From a bacterium (lineage in GTDB: Bacteria; Myxococcota_A; Bradymonadia; UBA7976; UBA1532): a stretch of 64,000 nucleotides of DNA. The notes below the pieces were generated by a model. It had not been told where the DNA came from. It made no database searches and saw only the letters and a list, made by a program, of their open reading frames with translations. The stretch is from assembly GCA_030427205.1 (NCBI GenBank), contig JAUHXC010000027.1, forward strand, positions 1-64,000, in the 5' to 3' direction. How positions within the stretch are numbered: position 1 is the first letter of the stretch; each line of letters opens with the position of its first letter. A program made the position numbers and the translations under genes. This document shows, one piece after another, positions 51,772-58,929 of this stretch.

Positions 51772-52953
51772 TTGCGCCGCGTCACCACAGCCCACATCGC
51801 CCTGGCAATCGCCGCGACGATCTACGCCGTGCAGGCCCGCGCCTTCGAGGTCGCACCCTTCGAGCTGCCCGAGCCCTTCACCCTCGAAGCGCCGTGCCTC
51901 CCGGCCGAATGCGTCGAGCTGGCCGTTGCTCGCTATCAGCACTGCATCCTCTGGCCGCTGCTCGATCGCGGCCAGCCGATCACCCCCGAGCACCTGCAAT
52001 CGATCGTCCGCGTGTTCGAGAGCGGCGAAGCGATCCCGGTCAACCGGGAGCACAACCGCAAGACCCCCGAGGGCGATGTCATCGCCGCGTGGCTGGTCGA
52101 CGGTGGACAGTCGCTCGCCGTGCTGCCCGCGTATGCCCCCGAGATGGCCGCATACGTCGCCCGCAGCTCGGGCGCCCTCTGGTCGTCCCCTGAGATCGCA
52201 TGGGACACAGCGCACGACGCGGCGACCGGCGAGGTGTTGGGCTCGATGCTCATGGACGGCCTCGCGATTTGCAGCCACCCCGCACAGGCACACCGAAAGC
52301 TCGATCGCGTCCGTCTGGGCGCTGACGAACCGACCAACCGGGCCGAGATGGCGCCCAACGACGAAGAGAGGTCCGAGATGGACGAAGAGATGAAGGCGAT
52401 ACTCGAAGGCATCATCAGCCGACTCGATGGCATGGACGCCGAGATCAAGGCCCTCAAGGGTGCCGAGGACAACGGCGAGGCCGAGGGCGAGAGCGAGGGC
52501 AGTGGCGACTCGGGTGGCACCGACCCGCAGCCCGAGCAGGGCGAAGACGAAGAGATGTCGAAGCTCCGCGCCGAGAACGCCGCGCTCAAGGCCGCCGCCG
52601 AGAAGGCCAAGGCCGAGAAGCTGGCCGCCGAGCGTGCCACCGCCGTCCGCGAGCTGCTGTCGACCGGCCGGATCACCCCCGCCGAGAAGGCCGCCGCCGA
52701 GAAGGTGGTCGAGCAGGGGGGCGTCGAACTCCTGAGCGCCGTCTATGGCAACCGCAAGCCGGGGTCGGCGATCCCGAAGGTCAAGGGCCACGGTCAGCCG
52801 GTCGAAGCGCCGGCCGGTGACGACGGCGACGAGTGGTCGCAGGCCGACAGGGCCGCCCGCGAGCTCATGAGCGCCGACGATTCGCTGTCGTACGACATGG
52901 CCCTCGGCCGGGTCATCGCCAAGTCGCAGCGGGAGAAGCTGACCGCCCGCTGA
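51772..52953 (+). CDS. Chimera: exported-like head fused to protease/scaffold
   Basis: 393 residues. TTG start after GGAGG, as in the intact gene at 54590. The first 65 residues (RRVTTAHIALAIAATIYAVQA, then EVAPFELPEPFTLEAPC) come from that small protein. The frame then crosses the duplication junction at 51966/51967 and continues in frame as residues 228-555 of the protease/scaffold. It keeps the protease His and Ser motifs and the scaffold but lacks the 2H domain and the first part of the protease. It exists only because of the tandem duplication. If the duplication is real it may be expressed from its own ribosome site. Confidence 0.8.
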   Translation: MRRVTTAHIALAIAATIYAVQARAFEVAPFELPEPFTLEAPCLPAECVELAVARYQHCILWPLLDRGQPITPEHLQSIVRVFESGEAIPVNREHNRKTPEGDVIAAWLVDGGQSLAVLPAYAPEMAAYVARSSGALWSSPEIAWDTAHDAATGEVLGSMLMDGLAICSHPAQAHRKLDRVRLGADEPTNRAEMAPNDEERSEMDEEMKAILEGIISRLDGMDAEIKALKGAEDNGEAEGESEGSGDSGGTDPQPEQGEDEEMSKLRAENAALKAAAEKAKAEKLAAERATAVRELLSTGRITPAEKAAAEKVVEQGGVELLSAVYGNRKPGSAIPKVKGHGQPVEAPAGDDGDEWSQADRAARELMSADDSLSYDMALGRVIAKSQREKLTAR

Positions 52954-53033
52954 TCGGGCAGTCGACCACGATCACCGCCCCGAGTGGGCACGAGACCGAG
53001 ACAGATACCGCCCACGGGGCAGGAGACAGAACG

Positions 53034-53414
53034 ATGTTCGGACATCGAATCAGCGACACCACGCCGGATCACATCACGAACCGGTATCTCATCGTCCGCC
53101 GGGACGCCGCCGGGACCGTGCAGCTCTGCTCGGACGCCACCACGCAGCAGCCGTGCGGCGTGATCTCGGACGGCGACGACCGCAGCCTGACCGCCGGTGT
53201 GGTCGGGGTCGACGGCCGCCAGCAGGTGCTCGTCGGCAGCGCCGGCCTCACCGCCGGCTTCCACTGGATCACCGCGGACGCCGCCAGCAAGGCGAAGTCG
53301 GGTGACCCGGCGACCGACAACCTCCTCGGCTTCGCGCACGTCAAGGCGGCGCTCGTCGAGAACCAGCTCGTCGACGTCTTCGTCAGCCCGCGCCAGATCG
53401 ACGCGGACACCTGA
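53034..53414 (+). CDS. Head decoration-like protein (copy 2)
   Basis: Same 126-residue sequence and ribosome site as 50216-50596, in the second unit of the 2,818-bp duplication. Confidence 0.62.
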   Translation: MFGHRISDTTPDHITNRYLIVRRDAAGTVQLCSDATTQQPCGVISDGDDRSLTAGVVGVDGRQQVLVGSAGLTAGFHWITADAASKAKSGDPATDNLLGFAHVKAALVENQLVDVFVSPRQIDADT

Positions 53415-53513
53415 TCCGACAACCACGGCGACCCCGCTCTGACCGGGCGGGGCGCCATCTGATCGAGAGAACACAACCGGCCGGCGAACGGCCACGAAAA
53501 GGGAGAGCCGGAC

Positions 53514-54503
53514 ATGGCCATGCACGCCGCCGGATCGAAGATCGAAGTCCTCAACAACCTCCTCTCGGGCATCGAGTCGAAGTCGGCCGACCTGCTCGTG
53601 CCGAAGATGCTCGCGGCCAACCCCGTGGTCGCGTCGAAGGGCGTGATCAAGGTGGTCACCGCCGGCCACATGTCGGACGGTGACAGCGTCGACGCCTTCG
53701 ATGTCGCGCCGGGTGGGGATGTCCCCGACGCCCCCGCGCTGAAGTTCGACGACGTGGACTACCTGACCACGTACAAGAAGCTGAAGACCCTCGTCCCCGA
53801 GGAGTCTCACCGCGCCGACCTCGAACTGCCGATGCCGCTCGTCGAGATGTACAGCCGTCATCTCATGGGCACCCTCCTGCGCAACCGCGACCGCAAGCTC
53901 GTCGCCGCCCTCGAAGGCACCGCGTGGGGCACCGTCCAGGATCTCGGCGGCGGCGGTCTCGATGCGCAGTGGTCGGACGACGCCGAGGACCCGATCGAGA
54001 AGCTGGCCGAGATCGAGGACCTGTTGCCGATGGGCGCCAACTGCCTCGTGTTCGGCGCGGGCGCCTGGCGGGAGTTCAAGACCCACCCGATCGTGCGGGC
54101 GGCCCTGTCGATCAACCGCGACCGTGCCATCCTGTCGCCGGGCGAGTTCGAGGCCATCGTCGGCGAGAAGCTGGGTATCCAGAGGGTCATCGTCTACAAC
54201 CTGCGGGTCAGCACCGCGGGCCCGACCACCGCGGTCACCCCCGCCAACACGATCCGCCGGTTCAGCTCGAAGGTCTGGATGGGTCACGTCGATTTCGGCG
54301 CCGCGGTGCCGTCCGTCGACACCCGCGGCAACCCCGAGCTGCTGGTCAACCCCACCGCGCTGGCGCACCTCGTCGAGAAGGACGTCGACTACAAGGAGGC
54401 CGAACAGCTCTCGCCGGGTGGCCGCCTGATGCGGCTGGCGATGAGCTACGACATGCCCGTCGTCTCGACCGCCCTCGGCGCCCGCCTGGACAACGTCGTC
54501 TGA
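53514..54503 (+). CDS. Major capsid protein (copy 2)
   Basis: Same 329-residue sequence and GGGAG ribosome site as 50696-51685, in the second unit of the duplication. It lies directly upstream of the intact small gene at 54590, so this is the copy in the ancestral right-hand context. Confidence 0.82.
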   Translation: MAMHAAGSKIEVLNNLLSGIESKSADLLVPKMLAANPVVASKGVIKVVTAGHMSDGDSVDAFDVAPGGDVPDAPALKFDDVDYLTTYKKLKTLVPEESHRADLELPMPLVEMYSRHLMGTLLRNRDRKLVAALEGTAWGTVQDLGGGGLDAQWSDDAEDPIEKLAEIEDLLPMGANCLVFGAGAWREFKTHPIVRAALSINRDRAILSPGEFEAIVGEKLGIQRVIVYNLRVSTAGPTTAVTPANTIRRFSSKVWMGHVDFGAAVPSVDTRGNPELLVNPTALAHLVEKDVDYKEAEQLSPGGRLMRLAMSYDMPVVSTALGARLDNVV

Positions 54504-54589
54504 GGCATCGGGTCTGACCCACCCCTGACGGGTCACAGCCCACGCCCCGGGGGTCAATCCGGGGCCGACTTCTTCTCTCGGAGGCCACC

Positions 54590-54880
54590 TTGCGCCGCGT
54601 CACCACAGCCCACATCGCCCTGGCAATCGCCGCGACGATCTACGCCGTGCAGGCCCGCGCCTTCGAGGTCGCACCCTTCGAGCTGCCCGAGCCCTTCACC
54701 CTCGAAGCGCCGTGCCTCCCGGCCGAATGCGTCGAGCTGGCCGTTGCTCGCTATCAGCACTGCATCCTCTGGCCGCTGCTCGATGGTGACGTCGAGGCCG
54801 CGAGCCGGTGCGCCGTGCCGCTCACCAATCAGTTGGACTGCTGCGCCGGCATCGCCGCGCCGGGGGTCATCTGCCCGTGA
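54590..54880 (+). CDS. Small exported-like phage protein, Cys-rich
   Basis: 96 residues from TTG 54590 with GGAGG upstream. The N-terminus RRVTTAHIALAIAATIYAVQARA looks like a signal peptide or single membrane anchor. The rest has six or seven Cys (APCLPAEC, HCILW, SRCAVP, LDCCAG, VICP), unusual for a virion protein made in the cytoplasm and suggestive of an envelope location. Its first 65 codons also form the head of the chimera at 51772. The stop overlaps the next GTG. Function unknown. Confidence 0.65.
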   Translation: MRRVTTAHIALAIAATIYAVQARAFEVAPFELPEPFTLEAPCLPAECVELAVARYQHCILWPLLDGDVEAASRCAVPLTNQLDCCAGIAAPGVICP

Positions 54881-55881
54881 GCTGCGGAGACATCAGCATC
54901 AAGAGCGGCAAGCCCGCACTGTTCCACTGGATCGCCCCCGGGCCGGTGGCAGTCGACAGCACCCCGACCCTCACGGTTGACGGGCCGGATGACGAAGAGA
55001 TCGCCGGGTTCGACCCCCTCGCGGTCGTCGTCGCCCCCGGAACCGTCGATTCGATCTCGGATGATCGGCGCCGGCTCACCCTGACCGCCGCGATTGTCGG
55101 CGACAGGGCTCGAGCTGCGGGCGAGGTGTGGGGGCAGGCGTTCTTGATCTCCCCCGCGTCCGGTGTGTTCACCGACATCCGCGTGACCGAGATCTCGCCC
55201 GATGGCGACGTCATCACCATCGATGGCTTGCCGCGACACGTCGACGTCACCGGGGCCCGCATCGAGTGGGCTTCGTGGTGGACGCGGTTCACGTCCGGTG
55301 ACGTGGCAGCCACCCCGCGCCGTGATCTGACGTGGACCGTCACCTATACCCCGCTCCACGCCGGCACCGCCGATGAAGAGGGCGAGGCGTGGCAAGACGG
55401 CCGGCTGATCGTGTCGGTCCGGCCGTTCGACACCCGGGTGACCGACCGCGACGTCGGGGCACGTCATCACGATCTGGCGAACACGAAGGCCGGCAGGGAC
55501 AACAGCCGGTCCAGCGTCATCGCCGCCGCCCGCGACGAGTTGGCGTTGATGATCACGCCTCACATCGCCCCGCGTGGTCTGCACCTCGATCAGCTCGACG
55601 GTAGGGCATTCGCGCCCGCACATGTCGATCTGGCAGCCGCGCTCATCGTCCAGCGGCAGGAGCCCGACCGGGCCGCAGAGCTCCGCGAACGGGCCGCATC
55701 GCTGATCGAACTCGCGGTGCAGTGCGCGTGGCACGACGACAACGCGGACGGCGAGATCGACGCAGGCGAAGAAGGCCAACGGTCGACGGTCAGCCTGCGG
55801 GCCACTCGGCTCTCGTCCCTCTTTCCGACCACACACCCCCGACCTGCGGCGCCCCGGTGGTACCGCGGAAGGCAGCACTGA
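54877..55881 (+). CDS. Phage head-tail connector-region protein, unknown
   Basis: 334 residues from GTG 54877 within the preceding stop. The N-terminal ~170 residues are beta-rich (GKPALFHWIAPGPVAVDSTPTL type pattern, then VTEISPDGDVITIDGLPRHV). A helical C-terminal half contains DDNADGEIDAGEE, which fits an EF-hand or dockerin-type calcium loop (D-x-N-x-D-G-x-I-D). Location just after the capsid gene suggests an adaptor or connector component. I cannot name the family. Confidence 0.6.
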   Translation: MSCGDISIKSGKPALFHWIAPGPVAVDSTPTLTVDGPDDEEIAGFDPLAVVVAPGTVDSISDDRRRLTLTAAIVGDRARAAGEVWGQAFLISPASGVFTDIRVTEISPDGDVITIDGLPRHVDVTGARIEWASWWTRFTSGDVAATPRRDLTWTVTYTPLHAGTADEEGEAWQDGRLIVSVRPFDTRVTDRDVGARHHDLANTKAGRDNSRSSVIAAARDELALMITPHIAPRGLHLDQLDGRAFAPAHVDLAAALIVQRQEPDRAAELRERAASLIELAVQCAWHDDNADGEIDAGEEGQRSTVSLRATRLSSLFPTTHPRPAAPRWYRGRQH

Positions 55882-55883
55882 TC

Positions 55884-56228
55884 ATGGCACGACTGCATCA
55901 CAGCCGTCTCGATGGCCGCTACGTCGGCGTCGTCGACGTGGATTCGGCCGGCGCGTGGACCGACATCGATCTGTCCGATCTCGCCAGCCTGACCAACGAG
56001 GCGATCCCCGAAACCGGCGTGGCGATCGTCGCCGTCGAGGTGCGCGAGACGTCGGGCGCGAATGCCTCGTACCTGCTGCTGCGGGCCAATGCCGGCGAGG
56101 CCGCGGACCCGGGCGTCGCGCTCGAAACCCCGGCCGGTGCTGGCCGCGGGCTGTCGTGCAACCTCTCCAATCCGGTGACGACGTTGAGTGTCTACGGCAC
56201 CGCGCAGATCACCGTCTTCGCGGTCTGA
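55884..56228 (+). CDS. Small phage structural-type protein, 114 residues
   Basis: ATG 55884 lies 2 bp after the previous stop. Beta-rich sequence (SRLDGRYVGVVDVDSAGAWTD, ASYLLLRANAGEAA, TTLSVYGTAQITVFAV), with no signal peptide or Cys cluster. It probably belongs to the connector or fibre-attachment set by position. Not recognised. Confidence 0.58.
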   Translation: MARLHHSRLDGRYVGVVDVDSAGAWTDIDLSDLASLTNEAIPETGVAIVAVEVRETSGANASYLLLRANAGEAADPGVALETPAGAGRGLSCNLSNPVTTLSVYGTAQITVFAV

Positions 56229-56237
56229 GGGGGCGTC

Positions 56238-57188
56238 ATGGGCTTCTCGTACTACCAGCCGCCCGCCGGTGTCGCCGCAGAGCTGGATCCGACGGCACTG
56301 AAGATCGCGCAGAACCTCGCCGACCTGAACTCGGATGCGCTCGCCCGTGCGAATCTCGGGCTTTCCGATCTGGCCACGACCGCGCGCGGGTCGCTGTTCG
56401 AGGTCGTCAATCCGGCCGGTGCCGATGACGGGGACGTGCTGACGGCCGACGGTGCGGGCTCGTACACCTGGGAGGCGCCCGCGGGCGGTGGCGGCGGTTC
56501 GTCCCTGCCTGGGTCGCCGGTCGGCGTGTTGCTCGACTACGACCCGAGCCGCAATGTCGACGCCGACTCGTCACCGAATGGCTACGCCGCGGTATTGCAC
56601 GGTGGGGGGCCGACCGAGGCGACCGAGAACGGGATCACGGTCGGCTCTTTCTCGTCCGACGCACTCGAATTCGAGCTGCCGCGCCCGGCCAACTGGACCA
56701 TCATCGCGATGGTCAAGCTGACCAACAACGCGACGTTTCAGCACGTCTGCGGGTCGCGCGACTCCCTCCAGAACAACGATACGGCGTGGGGTGTGCTCTA
56801 CAACCGGGACACCCCGGGGGCGGTCGATGGCGGCCTGCGGGTCATCTTCGGCGACGACGCCAACGCGAGCCGGATCGACACGGACGACGCGGTGTTCCCG
56901 ACGGGCCAGTGGGCCGTTGTCGCTGTGCGATTCAACGACGGCGTGGCGGACGTGGAGGTGAATGCCGACGGTGACGACGTGGCAACCACCGTCACCGAGG
57001 GCAATGCCAGCTCGTCGACCGGGGACGCTGAGCCGTTCTTCATTGGGTACGGCGGGGACAACTCGTTTCAGTCGCTCAACGGGTCGATCGCTCGCCTCCT
57101 GGTGTGGGATCGGGCGCTCAATGACGACGATTTCGAGTATTGGCGCCGAGAGCTGCGCAACTCGTACGCCGCGCTGTACGAGGCGTGA
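56238..57188 (+). CDS. LamG-domain fibre-like protein
   Basis: 316 residues. The N-terminus has the phage-fibre pattern LNSDALARANLGLSDLATTARG, then a Gly-rich hinge (PAGGGGGSS). Residues about 100-310 are a LamG/concanavalin-like jelly roll (VGVLLDYDPSRN, WTIIAMVKLTNNATFQHVCG, PTGQWAVVAVRFNDGVADVEVN, GSIARLLVWDRALNDDDFEYW). Such domains bind glycans or proteins on the host surface. It lies between capsid and tail genes rather than at the distal end, so it might be a head or neck fibre rather than a tail-tip receptor protein. Confidence 0.78.
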   Translation: MGFSYYQPPAGVAAELDPTALKIAQNLADLNSDALARANLGLSDLATTARGSLFEVVNPAGADDGDVLTADGAGSYTWEAPAGGGGGSSLPGSPVGVLLDYDPSRNVDADSSPNGYAAVLHGGGPTEATENGITVGSFSSDALEFELPRPANWTIIAMVKLTNNATFQHVCGSRDSLQNNDTAWGVLYNRDTPGAVDGGLRVIFGDDANASRIDTDDAVFPTGQWAVVAVRFNDGVADVEVNADGDDVATTVTEGNASSSTGDAEPFFIGYGGDNSFQSLNGSIARLLVWDRALNDDDFEYWRRELRNSYAALYEA

Positions 57189-57191
57189 TCG

Positions 57192-57554
57192 ATGGCCGTT
57201 CGCCTCACCATCCCCGACCGCAAGCCCCTGTGGACGCAGAAGGACGCCGCACGACTGGCCGATGAGCAGGCCGAGCGGACGGTTGCCCGCGTGCGCAGTG
57301 GTCGCGGGTCGGATGGGCGGCGGTTCAAGAAGAGGGCGGACGGGTCCGCGTCGACCTTGAGAGACACCGGCCGGCTCCACGCATCGATCACCGGCACCGC
57401 GAAGGGCGACGTTGCCCGGATCCTCGCGGATGTGCCGTACGCCGAGCACGTCGACAGCGAGCGGCCGTTCATCGCGCCGACCGACAAAGAGAAGGCCGAG
57501 ATCGAGAAGACGATCAAGGCAACGGTAGATGAACGCCTGGGGGTGAAGTCGTGA
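57192..57554 (+). CDS. Virion morphogenesis / HK97 gp10-like tail completion protein
   Basis: 120 residues. TLRDTGRLHASITGTAKGDVARI followed by VPYAEHVDSERPFIAPTDKEK is the typical pattern of the Mu G/HK97 gp10 group (L-x-D-T-G-x-L, then Y-A-x-x-x...RPF). It is a neck or tail-completion protein. The stop overlaps the GTG of the next gene. Confidence 0.82.
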   Translation: MAVRLTIPDRKPLWTQKDAARLADEQAERTVARVRSGRGSDGRRFKKRADGSASTLRDTGRLHASITGTAKGDVARILADVPYAEHVDSERPFIAPTDKEKAEIEKTIKATVDERLGVKS

Positions 57555-58045
57555 GCTACGCTGCTGCTGTCGACAGCCTCGCGGCCCGGATCGAATCGCT
57601 GGTCCCCGCGTGGGATCGCGATCTGCGGTTCCAGTGCGTCGAGTCGGGCGATCATGGGGCCGGGGCGTCGCTCGAAGACCACCCGGACGATACGTCGAGA
57701 CTCTTCGACATCCGTCTGGCGTCGCTTCCTGCCGACGATGGCGGGTCCGGGTTCGTAACGACTCGCTGGGTCGTGGGGCTCGAGCTTCGCGTGCGGTACG
57801 CATACACCCCCGACCGGGCACGAACCGAGCGGATGGTGGCCTTCGATGCGTCGCAGCTCGCCACCGCGCTCGTACACCCCGCGCTGCCGTCCGCGTGGCA
57901 CAGCTCGATCGACACCGTCGAACCACCGTCGCCGCCGACACTGGCACCGATCGCAGGGCCGGAAGGTCGCCCCATCGCGTGGATCATGACGATGGGCTTC
58001 GTCCTTCACTTCACGTACGAGCCGGACATGACCGGGGCAGGGTGA
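57551..58045 (+). CDS. Tail terminator-like protein
   Basis: 164 residues from GTG 57551, coupled to the gp10-like gene. Alpha/beta sequence with a helical start (SYAAAVDSLAARIESLVPAW), central strands (RWVVGLELRVRYAYTP) and a C-terminal strand (IMTMGFVLHFTYEPD). Order after gp10-like and before tail tube is the usual place of the tail terminator, which is the basis of the call. Confidence 0.6.
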   Translation: MSYAAAVDSLAARIESLVPAWDRDLRFQCVESGDHGAGASLEDHPDDTSRLFDIRLASLPADDGGSGFVTTRWVVGLELRVRYAYTPDRARTERMVAFDASQLATALVHPALPSAWHSSIDTVEPPSPPTLAPIAGPEGRPIAWIMTMGFVLHFTYEPDMTGAG

Positions 58046-58049
58046 CACG

Positions 58050-58403
58050 ATGAGCAGCACGAATCCACAGCCGGCAGGGCAGCCGACTTCGAGCAAGACA
58101 ATCGCGGAGCTGGCACGCGACCCACGCGCGGCGGGGACTCTGGGCCTGATCATCGCGCTGATCGCGAGCGGTGTGATCGCGTCTGGGCAGGACGTCAGCG
58201 ACATCAAGGTCAGCGTTCAGTCCAGCGACGCAAGGGCCCAGCAGTTCCGCGCAGAGGTCACGGTCAAGCTCGATGCGATCGATCAGAGCATCCGGGCCAT
58301 CGTCACCGACCTCAAGGAAGCCCGCGCCGAGCAGCAGGAGACCGACCGCGCATTGATCAAGGTCATCGCCGAGCGCGAGGCCGAGAAAGCGAACGGCCGG
58401 TGA
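58050..58403 (+). CDS. Holin-like membrane protein
   Basis: 117 residues. A single hydrophobic segment (AGTLGLIIALIASGVIASG, about 27-46) is followed by a long charged helix (ARAQQFRAEVTVKLDAIDQS, KEARAEQQETDRALIKVIAE). One membrane span plus coiled coil fits holin or spanin-type phage proteins, and it is paired with a second small exported protein. No endolysin is adjacent in the window, so the lysis role is only inferred. Confidence 0.58.
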   Translation: MSSTNPQPAGQPTSSKTIAELARDPRAAGTLGLIIALIASGVIASGQDVSDIKVSVQSSDARAQQFRAEVTVKLDAIDQSIRAIVTDLKEARAEQQETDRALIKVIAEREAEKANGR

Positions 58404-58675
58404 TGATCCGCGCCGCCATCGCCGCCGCCGCCCTGGTGATCGCAGGGTCGGCCCCTGCCGCTGCGCCTCCTGCGCCGGTGGTGCGTGTGCCCGATGATGT
58501 GGTGACCGCGCGGGCGGTGGTGCGCACCGACGCAATCCGTGCGGCGCTGGGTACGCATCGACGCCGGGCCGTGGTGTGTGCCCTGGAGGTCGAACTAGGC
58601 CGGTCGTGCGGGTCAGATTCGACGCCCCCGACGGGGACGGAATGGACGACGATCAAGGCCCCGACGAGCCGATAG
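58403..58675 (+). CDS. Small exported phage protein, spanin-like position
   Basis: 90 residues; ATG 58403 overlaps the previous stop (TGATG). N-terminal signal-like segment (IRAAIAAAALVIAGSAPAAA), Pro-rich continuation, and two Cys further on (VVCALEVELGRSC). It may act with the upstream membrane protein at the envelope; no lipobox is clear. Confidence 0.55.
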   Translation: MIRAAIAAAALVIAGSAPAAAPPAPVVRVPDDVVTARAVVRTDAIRAALGTHRRRAVVCALEVELGRSCGSDSTPPTGTEWTTIKAPTSR

Positions 58676-58683
58676 GAATGTGA

Positions 58684-58730
58684 TGTAACGGGTAGAGTCT
58701 CTCTTTATATACGTATCCAGACCCGTAACA
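58684..58730. repeat. Imperfect inverted repeat, large loop
   Basis: tgtaacgggt (58684-58693) pairs with acccgtaaca (58721-58730) with one mismatch around a 27-base AT-rich loop containing tctctttata. It lies in the 254-bp gene-free stretch 58676-58929. Confidence 0.55.
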
Positions 58731-58762
58731 CGCTGAAAGCCAAGCCCAGAGCGGGTTTCAAG

Positions 58763-58810
58763 CTGTCCCGGGTCTTGTTTTCTCTATAAGAGAATGCACA
58801 CCCGGGACAG
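58763..58810. repeat. Nested hairpin, perfect 11-bp outer stem
   Basis: CTGTCCCGGGT (58763-58773) pairs perfectly with ACCCGGGACAG (58800-58810). Inside it TTCTCT (58780-58785) pairs with AGAGAA (58789-58794). There is no flanking T-run, so it is not a standard terminator; a structured RNA or processing site is possible. Confidence 0.7.
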
Positions 58811-58854
58811 GGCTATTCACGGGGCCGTGATCCGATACGGCCACACAGATTGAT

Positions 58855-58903
58855 CATCAGTGGCACTGATGGCCGCATCCCGCTATCATCAGCGCGACTG
58901 ATA
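58855..58903. promoter_or_regulatory. Two operator-like palindromes 32 bp apart
   Basis: CATCAGT-ggc-ACTGATG (58855-58871) is a perfect seven-base palindrome. CATCAGC-gcg-ACTGATA (58887-58903) is a near copy exactly 32 bp later, about three helical turns. They lie just upstream of the tail tube gene at 58930 and look like binding sites for one dimeric repressor. Confidence 0.6.
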
Positions 58904-58929
58904 CGTGACCCCACTGAGGAGGCCCCCAC

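Larger units (their letters stand above)
49149..54784 (+). repeat. 2,818-bp exact tandem duplication (two copies)
   Basis: Copy 1 is 49149-51966 and copy 2 is 51967-54784, direct and contiguous. Translations of all overlapping frames on both strands are identical between copies. The ends share no repeat homology: the preceding bases differ (g at 49148, t at 51966) and so do the following ones (c at 51967, g at 54785). Each unit carries most of the protease/scaffold, the decoration protein, the major capsid protein and the first 65 codons of a small exported-like protein. Confidence 0.93.

Noticed and set aside
52794..54557. Minus-strand frame of 587 codons opposite the capsid gene, present twice
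   Set aside because: It appears twice only because the DNA is duplicated; it lacks a ribosome site and domains, and opposes clear capsid genes.
49149..54784. Composite transposon or insertion sequence as the cause of the capsid-module duplication
   Set aside because: No transposase, no terminal inverted repeats and no target-site duplication; the two units are directly contiguous.
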